Shown in pieces: positions 1 through 8,392 of a stretch of DNA of 37,268 nucleotides. The translations under genes and the position numbers were made by a program. The notes below the pieces were generated by a model, which was given only the letters and a program-made list of their open reading frames with translations, did no database searches and was not told the DNA's origin. The DNA comes from Candidatus Uhrbacteria bacterium (GTDB lineage: Bacteria > Patescibacteriota > Patescibacteriia > 2-12-FULL-60-25), in the NCBI GenBank assembly GCA_003231955.1, contig QIKL01000020.1, forward strand, positions 1-37,268, written 5' to 3'. Position 1 is the first letter of the stretch. Each line of letters starts with the position of its first letter.

Positions 1-832
1 ATTTTTGACCATCCCAGATTTTTAATACCAAACTCCCTGACCATGAAAAAATTACATCGCCAATTTCAACTAAATATTTATCGGCGACTTCTGTTGTTAC
101 CCAATCTGAATTACCACTAATTCCACTATTAAGCTCTTTAATTTTAAGAACTGGTAATTTCTCATTTTCGTTTGTTGGAGGGAATTTTTGGCAAGCCAAT
201 CCGTTTAAGTAATTTGCTATTCCATCTAGCGGTTTCTCTTCCCAACCTTCCTTGGGATCTTCCACAAACCACTTACGAAACAAAGCCTGTGCCATATCTT
301 CCAAAGTTTTATTTTGGCGGTGGAGCAGGTCTATTTTTTCATCCAAGCTACTTAGCACCTCGGCGATGGCTTCTTGTTCATTCGCATCTTTCGGAACAAC
401 CCATTTAGTATCCTTAAGAAAATTCCAGTCTGCACGCGGCATTCGTGTTCCAGATGCACCCGCGTAAGATCTGTCAATAAATTTTTGATTTGCAAAAAAA
501 TAGAAAAGATAGCCAGCATCAAAACCTTTCTTTGGCTTTACAACCCAAATATCAGTTGAACAAACGCCACTAAATTTGGGACGAACAACTTTTCTAAAAT
601 ATGGCCTTAATTTCCCAAACAAAATATCGCCTTTATTGAAATGGAATTTATTACTAGCTAGCCCTGTTGATAGACTAATACCATTCAGTCTTAGTTTATT
701 TTCATCTATATGTTCTAGTCCAATATAAGGAAGATCTAAATCGCCTACTTTCCATGCATTTTTTTGTATAATTGCCATTTCTCTAAGAGGTACATTAGTC
801 CACCCATTTTGTTGTGTTGCTGTTTTAGTCAT
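1..832 (-). CDS. hsdS: Type I restriction-modification specificity subunit HsdS (3' end cut by window edge)
   Basis: An open frame runs on the minus strand from ATG at 832 to base 1 with no stop, giving at least 277 residues. HsdS is the DNA-recognition subunit of a type I restriction-modification complex. The first target-recognition domain covers about residues 1-150 ([27 protein letters not shown]). A conserved helical spacer follows ([19 protein letters not shown], then ALFRKWFVE), and the second recognition domain begins at about residue 195 ([15 protein letters not shown]) and is cut. The start overlaps the end of hsdM by 8 bp, so the two are probably translationally coupled. No hsdR is visible; it could lie past the left edge or be missing. 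The recognition sequence cannot be inferred. Confidence 0.9.
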   Translation of the reverse strand, partial: MTKTATQQNGWTNVPLREMAIIQKNAWKVGDLDLPYIGLEHIDENKLRLNGISLSTGLASNKFHFNKGDILFGKLRPYFRKVVRPKFSGVCSTDIWVVKPKKGFDAGYLFYFFANQKFIDRSYAGASGTRMPRADWNFLKDTKWVVPKDANEQEAIAEVLSSLDEKIDLLHRQNKTLEDMAQALFRKWFVEDPKEGWEEKPLDGIANYLNGLACQKFPPTNENEKLPVLKIKELNSGISGNSDWVTTEVADKYLVEIGDVIFSWSGSLVLKIWDGQK

Positions 833-2369
833 ATTTAATCTTGCTTAAGTTTTCAGAAATGCGCTTAGTGAGCCCTGTTTCTTCTTTGATTTGTTCTTCA
901 AGTTCAGCTTTTAGAGTTGTAAATCTTTCACCAAAATCAAAATCATCTTCTTCCTCAGGTAAACCAACATACCGCCCCGGTGAAAGTACAAAATCCAATT
1001 CTTTTATTTTTTCAATTGATGTTGAGCTGCAAAAAGCAGGAATATCTTCATATTTTCCGTCCGTCTTTCTCCACTCATGATATGTACTGGCAACTTTTGC
1101 AATATCTTCATCGGTAAATTCTAAAGTACGACGATTTATAAGGTGTCCGAGATTACGCGCATCAATAAAGAGTATTTCGCCAGCTCGATTTCTGTCACCA
1201 TTGAAGCCGTGTCGCTTGTTGGAGAGGAACCACAAACAAGCAGGAATTTGAGTATTCAAGAAAAGCTTACCTGGTAAATTTACAATGCAATCAACAAGAC
1301 CTGCTTCAATTAAGTTTTTGCGTATCACATCTTCGCCACTTGTTTTGGATGTAAGCGAGCCTTTAGCAAGAACAAAGCCAGCCACGCCTTTTGGGGCAAG
1401 GTGATACAAAAAGTGTTGTACCCATGCAAAATTCGCATTTCCTGCTGGCGGTTTTCCATATTTCCATCTGCCATCAGTGGCAAGAAGTTCGCCGCTCCAA
1501 TCACTATCATTAAATGGAGGGTTAGCAATTACAAAATCCGCTTTTAAATCAGGATGTGCATTTTTCAAAAATGATCCTTCCGGATTCCACTTTACCTGCG
1601 ATCCATCTATTCCACGAATAGCTAAATTCATCCGACATAGGCGGTAGGTTGTTTGATTACTTTCTTGTCCGTAAATAGAGATATCGTCGAGTTTTCCTTG
1701 ATGTTCTTGGACAAACTTTTCACTCATTACAAACATTCCACCGCTTCCACAAGCAGGATCAAAGACACGGCCTTTGTATGGCTCAATCATTTCTACTAAA
1801 AGCTTCACTATTGATTTTGGTGTGTAGAATTGCCCGCCCTTTTTCCCTTCAGCCAATGCAAACTCGCCCAAAAAGTATTCATACACTTTGCCAAGAATAT
1901 CTTTTGATTTTGCCGCCTCACTGCCAAGAGCAACATCACCAATCAAATCAATAAGCCCACCAAGAGAAGATTTATCAAGATTTGGTTTTGCAAAAACTTT
2001 TGGCAAAATACCTTTAAGTGTTGGATTTTCTTTTTCAATGAGTTCCATTGCATCGTCGAGGTCTTTGCCAATGGTTGGCAATTTTGCGCGCGAGTGAAGA
2101 TACTCCCAGCGAGCATTTTTCGGCACCCAAAAAACATTTTCTGCCTTGTATTCATCTTGATCTTCAGGGTCAGCTCCTTCGTATTTATCTTTGCCATTCT
2201 TTAGTTTAGTGTGAAGTTCCTCAAAGGAATCCGAAATATACTTGAGAAATATTAAACCAAGCACAATGTGCTTGTATTCTGCCGCATCAATATTTTTACG
2301 GAGTTTATCAGCCGTTTTAAACAGTTGTGCCTCAAAGTTTTCTGATTTTACGGAGTTATTTTTTGTCAT
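825..2369 (-). CDS. hsdM: Type I restriction-modification DNA methyltransferase HsdM
   Basis: The 514-residue product is the modification subunit of a type I system, which methylates adenine using S-adenosylmethionine in complex with HsdS. The N-terminal helical HsdM domain (residues about 10-140) is followed by the methyltransferase fold. The SAM-binding motif [11 protein letters not shown] is at 203-213 and the catalytic NPPF motif of N6-adenine methylases is at 283-286. The phrase [13 protein letters not shown] at about 179-191 is also typical of the family. Length and motif order look complete, so the enzyme appears intact. It overlaps hsdS by 8 bp downstream. The start has no Shine-Dalgarno sequence. 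Neighbouring DNA is AT-rich and a recombinase is divergently encoded, which suggests horizontal acquisition. Confidence 0.95.
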   Translation of the reverse strand: MTKNNSVKSENFEAQLFKTADKLRKNIDAAEYKHIVLGLIFLKYISDSFEELHTKLKNGKDKYEGADPEDQDEYKAENVFWVPKNARWEYLHSRAKLPTIGKDLDDAMELIEKENPTLKGILPKVFAKPNLDKSSLGGLIDLIGDVALGSEAAKSKDILGKVYEYFLGEFALAEGKKGGQFYTPKSIVKLLVEMIEPYKGRVFDPACGSGGMFVMSEKFVQEHQGKLDDISIYGQESNQTTYRLCRMNLAIRGIDGSQVKWNPEGSFLKNAHPDLKADFVIANPPFNDSDWSGELLATDGRWKYGKPPAGNANFAWVQHFLYHLAPKGVAGFVLAKGSLTSKTSGEDVIRKNLIEAGLVDCIVNLPGKLFLNTQIPACLWFLSNKRHGFNGDRNRAGEILFIDARNLGHLINRRTLEFTDEDIAKVASTYHEWRKTDGKYEDIPAFCSSTSIEKIKELDFVLSPGRYVGLPEEEDDFDFGERFTTLKAELEEQIKEETGLTKRISENLSKIKYD

Positions 2370-2414
2370 AGTTTTACATTCAAGTTAAGTAGTTGTATTG
2401 TATCTGTTTCCACC

Positions 2415-2533
2415 TTATAAATAAACGTTTTCGGAGCGGAGCGGAGAAAACTCCTTATATTCCCCTAATCTAATAAACATTTTTTGTGGAGGTACGGAGC
2501 AAAAAATATCAGATTATCCCCTTTATAAATAAA
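2415..2533. repeat. Two related hairpins bracketed by an 11-bp direct repeat
   Basis: The 11-mer TTATAAATAAA occurs at 2415-2425 and again at 2523-2533. Between the copies lie two inverted repeats. Hairpin 1 has GTTTTC (2427-2432) and GAAAAC (2446-2451) around a loop made of tandem CGGAG units (three copies at 2432-2446). Hairpin 2 has TAATCT plus ATTTTTTG (2466-2486) facing CAAAAAAT plus AGATTA (2500-2516), with a loop that again contains GGAG and CGGAG. Both are preceded by AATAAAC. The module sits between divergent hsdM and the recombinase gene. It could be a recombinase target, a regulatory element or a small mobile element; the sequence does not decide. Confidence 0.6.
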
Positions 2534-2649
2534 AGAAAAAGAAATTTAAAAATTTTTTAAAACAATTGAGCGGTTAGCCCAGAAAAGAAAAGGAATATTT
2601 CAGCTAACTAGTTTTTATCCAAACTATGTAGTTGTACACTAACAATATA

Positions 2650-2678
2650 TTGTATGTTATGCAAACTTTTGCTATTCT
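2650..2678 (+). promoter_or_regulatory. Putative promoter of the tyrosine recombinase, possibly leaderless
   Basis: TTGTAT at 2650-2655, a 17-bp spacer and TATTCT at 2673-2678 fit a sigma-70-like promoter. The start codon lies 6 bp past the -10 element, so the transcript would start at or within a base or two of the ATG. No Shine-Dalgarno sequence is present. Confidence 0.45.
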
Positions 2679-2684
2679 TTCATT

Positions 2685-3497
2685 ATGGAAAATATTTTTA
2701 ACAAAACCGACCGAGTTTTGAAATTGAAAAACTATTCTCCCAAAACTTGTAAAGCATATCTACTCTACATAACTGATTATATCAAATTTTCAAAAAAAAC
2801 CGGAATTAAAAATAAGCAAAAAGCAATTGAGGAATTTTTACTCGATAAACATAAACGTGACCAATCTCCGCAAACAATCAATCTTGCTCTTAACGCCGTT
2901 AAATTTCTATATACAGAAGTTTTAAAAGATTCGCAAAAGATTGATTTGAAATTTACAAAAAGAACAAAGAAATTACCAATTGTGCTTTCACATAGAGAAA
3001 TTGAAAAAATTATTGAAGCAACTGATAATCCAAAGTACAAACTCATGATATCGCTTGGTTATGCTTGTGGTATGAGAGTAAGTGAAGTGATAAGTCTCAA
3101 AATGGCAGATTTGGACATTGACGAACTGGTTGTACATATTAAAAGTGCAAAAGGTAAAAAAGATAGAATAAGCGTGTTATCAAAAAAATTACAAAATGAT
3201 TTACGGAATATAATTGCAAGTAAAAATACAGGAGATTATCTTTTCGGCTCTAATCGTGGTGGTAAACTCACTACAACATCTCTACAAAAAATGTTTCGTA
3301 AGAGTTTGGCAAAAACAAACATAAATAAGCCGGCAACATTTCATTCACTTAGACATAGTTTTGCAACGCATCTATTAGAGAACGGAACGGATGTGCATTA
3401 TGTACAAGAATTGCTTGGACATTCCAACATTCGAACTACTCAAATTTATACCCAAGTCACAAATCCAAAGTTGAAGAATATTAGGAGCCCATTGTAA
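2685..3497 (+). CDS. Tyrosine-type site-specific recombinase (XerC/XerD-like integrase)
   Basis: The 270-residue product has an N-terminal SAM-like core-binding domain (about 1-85) and a C-terminal tyrosine-recombinase domain. The catalytic residues are visible: Arg131 in GMRVSE, a Lys in the AKGKKDR hairpin at about 155-160, His220 and Arg223 in HSLRH, His246 in LLGH and the nucleophile Tyr255 in TTQIYTQ. The enzyme should cut and rejoin DNA through a 3'-phosphotyrosine. It lacks the extra helix-bearing insertion typical of integron integrases. The gene is strikingly AT-rich, has no Shine-Dalgarno sequence, and lies divergent to hsdM. Context suggests an element integrase or an hsdS-shuffling recombinase rather than the housekeeping Xer, but a housekeeping role cannot be excluded. 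Confidence 0.9.
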   Translation: MENIFNKTDRVLKLKNYSPKTCKAYLLYITDYIKFSKKTGIKNKQKAIEEFLLDKHKRDQSPQTINLALNAVKFLYTEVLKDSQKIDLKFTKRTKKLPIVLSHREIEKIIEATDNPKYKLMISLGYACGMRVSEVISLKMADLDIDELVVHIKSAKGKKDRISVLSKKLQNDLRNIIASKNTGDYLFGSNRGGKLTTTSLQKMFRKSLAKTNINKPATFHSLRHSFATHLLENGTDVHYVQELLGHSNIRTTQIYTQVTNPKLKNIRSPL

Positions 3498-3840
3498 CTA
3501 TAATGTAGCGAACCCACAAAAAACCAAAATTTTATCTTTGTATCTTTTTCTTTTCTCCACTTTTTAAAAAATGTTTTTGCAATTTGCTGAAGTAAAATAG
3601 AGGCAAAAATGACGCAGTGAAAACTATAAAGGCTACTACAAAAACATCTTTAGCATACGCAAAATTTTAGAATCATCGCGTACCGAGCCAACTGCCGCGG
3701 TGACTAGCAATAAACAACCCGCGCTTTGCGTGTTCCGCTTTCTTAATTATAATTTTGAAAATAGATTTTAACTTGATACAATAAATACATTAAATGATAA
3801 AAAATAAACTCCTCAACTCAATATTTGACTAGGGTTATTG
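3498..3840. other. AT-rich intergenic stretch after the recombinase
   Basis: No reading frame worth calling is present. The only local structure seen is TTTTTGC (3573-3579) facing GCAAAAA (3603-3609), and a short GC-rich imperfect stem around 3718-3735. The base composition resembles the recombinase gene and changes toward the right, so this may be the edge of acquired DNA. Confidence 0.5.
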
Positions 3841-3861
3841 CAGACCAACTCATCCACGGAG

Positions 3862-3890
3862 TTGACAAAGTTCTGAAACTCATATAGTAT
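3862..3890 (+). promoter_or_regulatory. Strong sigma-70-like promoter upstream of the foldable region
   Basis: TTGACA at 3862-3867 (perfect -35), a 17-bp spacer and TAGTAT at 3885-3890 predict a transcript starting near 3897. A small inverted repeat, CAACTC (3846-3851) and GAGTTG (3859-3864), overlaps the -35 box and could be an operator. Confidence 0.55.
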
Positions 3891-3896
3891 GTATCT

Positions 3897-4075
3897 ACCT
3901 TAGATTCAAGTTCGTCACAGATTTGCCCATCATTGAGCCAATTCTGACGGTCGTGAATTCGGGCCGTAAGGCCACAACACACAGTCCCAGCAAGACATCT
4001 GAAGAATAAACAGTACTTAGATATTCCTGAATTGGATACAGATTCTTATCATTTGAAACTGGGACTGTGCAGTAG
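3897..4075 (+). ncRNA. Candidate structured RNA or long structured leader of the RNase J gene
   Basis: Downstream of the 3862 promoter, three successive stems can be drawn. The first pairs CAGATTTG (3918-3925) with CAATTCTG (3939-3946), one mismatch, with ATTCA (3904-3908) and TGAAT (3954-3958) pairing outside. The second is GGCC-GTAA-GGCC (3962-3973), a perfect stem closed by a GNRA tetraloop. The third is an 11-bp perfect long-range stem, CACAGTCCCAG (3980-3990) with CTGGGACTGTG (4059-4069), enclosing 68 nt with further possible pairing (AAGAAT 4002-4007 with ATTCTT 4042-4047). No coding frame or known RNA family was recognised, and no U-tract terminator follows. It may be a free RNA or part of a 320-nt 5' leader of the gene at 4220. 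Confidence 0.5.
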
Positions 4076-4098
4076 GTACATCACTTTACACATCATAT

Positions 4099-4128
4099 TT
4101 GATACTTAAACATTTAATCATTTATTTT
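4099..4128 (+). promoter_or_regulatory. Possible second promoter before the RNase J gene
   Basis: TTGATA at 4099-4104 and TATTTT at 4123-4128 with an 18-bp spacer lie in an AT-rich stretch about 90 bp before the start codon. The match is weaker than the 3862 promoter. Confidence 0.3.
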
Positions 4129-4219
4129 ATTTCGTTCATTCCGTGACATCTGACATATTCGAAGAGTACTTTTAAGGTGCTCCGTCGATCTCAAGTATCC
4201 GGAAAATCTATCCACTATT

Positions 4220-6367
4220 ATGGATTCTATAAGTTTTTCTCCCGCCACAGACGGGAATGGTTCCGATTCATCTGGAAAAGCAGGACGTAAGCCGTTCCAT
4301 AAAGGGCCTCCCCGTTATAGCCACAGTCCAAAATCTCATTCTAAATCTCATACCTCTCGTTCTTCAGGTACATCTTCGGCGTTTGCCAAGGCTGCGCAAC
4401 GCGCAATCGAAGTAAACTCGTCGACACCTTCTGCATCTAGCGTTTCGTCGATCATCCAAAAAGCAATCGCAAAAAATGGAAAAAAGAATGCAACGCCCGA
4501 CGTGCATAAAATGTCGCTAAAACAAGGATTCAAGCGTGAAGAAGGTCAAAAACCCAGTCCAAAAAGTCCTCGACATACGGGGGGGAAACATAGTGGACGC
4601 ATGGGCGGCGGTGCGTTTCAACGCGAAGCTCGCATGCATACATACAAACATAATCCGTATCTTAAGACAGGAACGGATAAAGATTTCCTAGTTGGTAAAC
4701 CGAACGAGCGCCTAAAGATCGCTGTTCTCGGTGGTAATGAGGAAGTCGGCCGAAATATGACGATGATGGAATACGGCGACGATATCATCCTCATCGACAT
4801 GGGCCTGCAATTTCCGGACGAAGACATGCCCGGCATCGACTACATCATCCCCAATATTTCTTGTCTTAAAGGCAAAGAAAAAAATGTTCGTGGTGTGATT
4901 ATCACCCATGCGCATTATGACCACATTGGTGGTATTCCGCACCTCATGCCCAGACTGGGTAATCCGCCAATTTTTTCAACAGACCTAACGTGCGGTATTA
5001 TCCAAAAACGTCAAGAAGACCATCGCGATGCTCCCCCGCTTAACATGCACATCGTGAAATCAGACGACGTTCTTCGTCTCGGCTGTTTTGAGATTGAATT
5101 CTTCGGCGTTGCGCACTCTGTGCCAGCCTCAATGGGCGTTATCGTAACCACGCCATGCGGTATTATCGTCCATACTGGAGATTTTAAACTTGATCCAGAA
5201 CCTGGAGCACAATCTATCCAAGAAACCGAAAAAATCAAGAAACTCGGGGATCGAAACGTCCTTGCACTTATGATCGACTCGACGAACGCGACCCAACCAG
5301 GCCACCAGCTTCCAGAGCACGACATTCAAACAAACATCGACGAAATCATCGCCGATGCAAAAGGAAAAATTATTATCGGGACGTTTGCCTCAATGATCGC
5401 ACGTATCCAACAGATTCTTCTTGCATGCGAACGTGCTGGTCGCAAAGTCGCCGTCGAAGGATTCTCGATGCGCTCTAATATCGCAATCGCGCAAGAACTC
5501 GGCTATATAAAAGTTCAAAAAGGTACACTCATCGAGACCAAAGAGGCTGTCAAGCTTCCACCAGAAAAGGTGGCAATTGTCTGCACGGGTGCACAGGGTG
5601 AAGAACGCGCAGTTCTCATGCGGATCGCCAACCGTGAACATCCGTTTATCGAAATTGAACCTGGCGATACGGTTGTCTTTTCGTCATCCGTTATTCCAGG
5701 CAACGAGCGTTCGGTTCAGCGCGTGAAAGACACACTTTACCGCGAAGGTGCAAAAGTCATCCATTACAAAATGATGGATGTACATGCTGGCGGACATGCT
5801 AAGCAGGAAGACCTCGTCGAAATGCACGAGATGATAAAACCAAAATATTTGATCCCCATTGAAGGACATTATGCATTCCTATGTGAACATGTGAATACAG
5901 CTGCTGCTGCTGGTTTTCCGCGCGAACGCGCCTTTATTGCCGATAACGGTCAGATTATCGAATTTGACAATAAAGGTAACGGCCAATTGACGAACAAAAA
6001 AGTACCGACCGAGTATGTCTTCGTCGACGGTCTCGGTGTAGGTGACACAAATCACATTATTCTTCGTGACCGTCAGGAGTTAGCTGGAGACGGCATTGTG
6101 ATCGTAATCGCGGTCGTATCAGACCGGACTGGGAAGCTTCTAAACCTTCCAGATATCATCTCTCGTGGTTTTATCTACATGAAGGAGCATACGGAACTCA
6201 TTCAGGCCGCACGAAAAAGAGTCGCCACAGTACTAAAGGACGAAGATCCGCGCTCTGGAGCGAACGCTGTCTACCTCAAAGACAAAATACGAGATGAACT
6301 CGGCGAATTTCTCTACCACAAAACCCAACGCCGTCCCATGATTCTTCCAGTAATTGTGGAGGCATAG
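4220..6367 (+). CDS. rnj: Ribonuclease J with a long disordered basic N-terminal extension
   Basis: The 715-residue product is an RNase J-type metallo-beta-lactamase/beta-CASP nuclease, which combines endonuclease and 5'-3' exonuclease activity in mRNA decay and rRNA maturation. The zinc motif is HAHYDH (His230, His232, Asp234, His235). The family start LKIAVLGGNEEVGRN appears only at about residue 165; the beta-CASP region and the C-terminal motif (GHYAFLCEH, then GDGIVIVIAVV) follow. Residues 1-160 are low-complexity, rich in Ser, Lys, His, Pro, Gly and Arg, with no recognisable domain, unlike the usual 550-560-residue enzymes that lack such a tail. No Shine-Dalgarno sequence precedes the ATG. 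A strong terminator follows, so the gene is probably monocistronic. Confidence 0.95.
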   Translation: MDSISFSPATDGNGSDSSGKAGRKPFHKGPPRYSHSPKSHSKSHTSRSSGTSSAFAKAAQRAIEVNSSTPSASSVSSIIQKAIAKNGKKNATPDVHKMSLKQGFKREEGQKPSPKSPRHTGGKHSGRMGGGAFQREARMHTYKHNPYLKTGTDKDFLVGKPNERLKIAVLGGNEEVGRNMTMMEYGDDIILIDMGLQFPDEDMPGIDYIIPNISCLKGKEKNVRGVIITHAHYDHIGGIPHLMPRLGNPPIFSTDLTCGIIQKRQEDHRDAPPLNMHIVKSDDVLRLGCFEIEFFGVAHSVPASMGVIVTTPCGIIVHTGDFKLDPEPGAQSIQETEKIKKLGDRNVLALMIDSTNATQPGHQLPEHDIQTNIDEIIADAKGKIIIGTFASMIARIQQILLACERAGRKVAVEGFSMRSNIAIAQELGYIKVQKGTLIETKEAVKLPPEKVAIVCTGAQGEERAVLMRIANREHPFIEIEPGDTVVFSSSVIPGNERSVQRVKDTLYREGAKVIHYKMMDVHAGGHAKQEDLVEMHEMIKPKYLIPIEGHYAFLCEHVNTAAAAGFPRERAFIADNGQIIEFDNKGNGQLTNKKVPTEYVFVDGLGVGDTNHIILRDRQELAGDGIVIVIAVVSDRTGKLLNLPDIISRGFIYMKEHTELIQAARKRVATVLKDEDPRSGANAVYLKDKIRDELGEFLYHKTQRRPMILPVIVEA

Positions 6368-6380
6368 CATAAAAAATAGA

Positions 6381-6412
6381 AAAAAATACCCTACTTCGGT
6401 AGGGTATTTTTT
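6381..6412. terminator. Bidirectional rho-independent terminator with UUCG loop
   Basis: AAAAAATACCCTAC, loop TTCG, then GTAGGGTATTTTTT form a perfect 14-bp stem just after rnj. A-tract and T-tract flank it on both sides. Confidence 0.92.
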
Positions 6413-6531
6413 GAATCCATCTTTAATGACTCTACGACTTTACTCGACATGACTACACTTATATAAAATACATAAAACGGAATTATGCTATGATTGCCGC
6501 GGTGCAACACTTCAGGCATTCTGTGAATAAT

Positions 6532-7533
6532 ATGACTCAAGAACTTCTCTTTTCTGGCGTTAAGCCGACAAATAATCTCCACATTGGCAACTACATCGGG
6601 GCGCTTAAACAATGGACAGAAATCCAACACCGCTACAGATGTTTCTTTTGCATCGTAGATCTCCATGCGATTACTGTCCCACAAGCTCCAAAAAAACTGC
6701 ATGAGAGTACACTGACCGTAGCCGCGACCTATCTTGCTGTAGGGATAGATCCAAATCGTTGTCGCATCTTCATACAGAGCGAGGTCCCCCAACACACGGA
6801 ACTTGGATGGATCCTCGGTACGATGACTAAAATGGCGGAGCTTGAACGCATGACGCAGTTCAAAGACAAATCCAAAAAACGCGGTGAACCCGTTGGTGCC
6901 GGACTTTTTACTTATCCGCTACTCATGGCTGCGGACATCCTCCTTTACGATACGACTGTCGTGCCGGTGGGCGATGATCAAGTCCAACACCTTGAACTCA
7001 CGCGTATGCTCGCACGCCGATTTAACACGCAGTTCGGTGAAACGTTCACTGTGCCACAAACACTCATCCAAAAAGTCGGCGCACGTATCATGGCCCTCAA
7101 TAATCCGACAATAAAGATGTCAAAAAGTGCGAGCTCTACTGCAAACTATATTGCACTCACTGACGAACCTAATGTTATCCGCAAAAAGATTATGAGAGCC
7201 ATGACTGATTCTGGAAATGAAATCCATTATGATATCGAAAAATATCCCGCAATCTCAAACCTGCTCACAATTTTTCATCATGCGACCGGCCGTACAATAA
7301 AAGATATCGAAAAAGAATTTGCAGGAAAGGGTTATGGAGATCTAAAAAAAGCACTCGCCGAAGCGGTAATTACCATGCTTGAACCGATACAAAAACGAAT
7401 CCATTACTATCTTGACGATACAGGTGAACTCATGCGAATTTTGAACCGAGGACGTGATGAGGCAATCGGACTTGCAGAGACAAAAATGAAAACTGTCCTT
7501 GAACGCACAGGGTTGGGAAGACAATCAAACTAA
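6532..7533 (+). CDS. trpS: Tryptophanyl-tRNA synthetase
   Basis: The enzyme charges tRNA-Trp with tryptophan using ATP. The class I signatures are HIGN at residues 17-20 and KMSKS at 195-199, and GDDQVQHLELTR of the active site is present. The product from ATG 6532 is 333 residues, the normal bacterial length. The frame is open up to ATG 6490, which would add 14 residues without family resemblance and lies inside a possible -10 element (TATGAT, 6489-6494); 6532 is therefore preferred. There is no Shine-Dalgarno sequence. The gene stands alone between two terminators. Confidence 0.95.
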   Translation: MTQELLFSGVKPTNNLHIGNYIGALKQWTEIQHRYRCFFCIVDLHAITVPQAPKKLHESTLTVAATYLAVGIDPNRCRIFIQSEVPQHTELGWILGTMTKMAELERMTQFKDKSKKRGEPVGAGLFTYPLLMAADILLYDTTVVPVGDDQVQHLELTRMLARRFNTQFGETFTVPQTLIQKVGARIMALNNPTIKMSKSASSTANYIALTDEPNVIRKKIMRAMTDSGNEIHYDIEKYPAISNLLTIFHHATGRTIKDIEKEFAGKGYGDLKKALAEAVITMLEPIQKRIHYYLDDTGELMRILNRGRDEAIGLAETKMKTVLERTGLGRQSN

Positions 7534-7703
7534 ACCCCGTAAGTAGTGAGACACTTCTCCCGACTAAAAAACAACCTACACGATCAGAAGGCACAAAGGA
7601 GAATATCTGAGATTGCAAAGAGTGGCACCCAGATCTCCGTGCGCGTATATTAATTACGATGAGCATCCGTTTATCCGCATAGCCTGCGTAGAAAAATACA
7701 TAT

Positions 7704-7733
7704 AAAAAAATCGGTCATAACCGATTTTTTTTT
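7704..7733. terminator. Bidirectional terminator that includes the end of dedA
   Basis: AAAAAAATCGGT, loop CATA, then ACCGATTTTTTT give a 12-bp perfect stem. It serves trpS on the plus strand and dedA on the minus strand. The dedA stop codon (7715-7717) lies at its loop, so the last codons of dedA form part of the hairpin. The 170 bp between trpS and this hairpin hold nothing recognisable. Confidence 0.9.
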
Positions 7734-8383
7734 CTGCGACGGGCAAGATACCAACGATTAAACCATCGCTTCCAGTGACCCGTACGAAGGTAGCTCACAA
7801 TACCTGGAAGAATCGAGACAAAAATTACGACAAGGATGACAGGTGTGATGTATGTATCGATATCTGGAATAAACCGTCCCAGCCCATACCCGAGTCCGAC
7901 CGTTGCCGAAACCCACACGATGCCGCCAATAACATTAAAGGTAGCAAACTGCGCGTATCGCATACCAGCCATACCCGCGACGAGCGGTGCAAATGTCCGA
8001 ACAATTGGCATAAAACGCGCAAGAACAATCGTCTTGCCTCCATGCTTATCGTAGAATGCACGCGTGCGCTCCAAGTGTCGGCGTTTAATGTAGCGGTGCT
8101 CCCGCTCAAAGATCTTGCGTCCAGAGAGTTTTCCAATTTCAAATCCCATCGCATCTCCAAGAATTGCACAAGCAGAGAGAAGGATAAGCAAGATAAAAAT
8201 ATCGAGATTCCCGCGTGCAGCAAAAATCCCCGCTGTGACTAAAAGTGAATCTCCAGGGAGAAAAAATCCAAAAAAAAGCCCTGTCTCCGAAAAAACAATG
8301 AGTGCGAGCGCCACATAACCGCCAGTTCGGATTATGACATCAAGATTCTGCAAATGTAGAAAAAAACTATAGAGATATTCCAT
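7715..8383 (-). CDS. DedA/VTT-family membrane protein
   Basis: The 222-residue polytopic protein belongs to the DedA (SNARE-associated/VTT) family. Members are involved in membrane homeostasis, and some flip undecaprenyl phosphate or phospholipids. Family marks are FFLPGDSLLVTAG at about 41-53 and the FMPIVRTFAPLVAGMAGM segment at about 122-139. Hydrophobic segments lie near 20-42, 55-75, 133-160 and 172-195. The basic tail ends inside the terminator stem. It starts 9 bp after the cyclase stop and is the last gene of a three-gene minus-strand run. A role as a lipid-carrier flippase would match the nearby polyprenyl-phosphate glycan genes, but that is inference. Confidence 0.9.
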   Translation of the reverse strand: MEYLYSFFLHLQNLDVIIRTGGYVALALIVFSETGLFFGFFLPGDSLLVTAGIFAARGNLDIFILLILLSACAILGDAMGFEIGKLSGRKIFEREHRYIKRRHLERTRAFYDKHGGKTIVLARFMPIVRTFAPLVAGMAGMRYAQFATFNVIGGIVWVSATVGLGYGLGRFIPDIDTYITPVILVVIFVSILPGIVSYLRTGHWKRWFNRWYLARRRKKNRL

Positions 8384-8392
8384 GAGTCTGTA

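Noticed and set aside
2415-2533. Integron attC site
   Set aside because: The conserved attC core boxes are absent and the adjacent recombinase lacks the insertion typical of integron integrases.
3897-4075. tmRNA, 6S RNA or SRP RNA
   Set aside because: No tRNA-Ala-like ends or tag frame, no 6S-type long bulged duplex, and no SRP GGAA/GNAR apical motif was found; only a generic structured RNA is supported.
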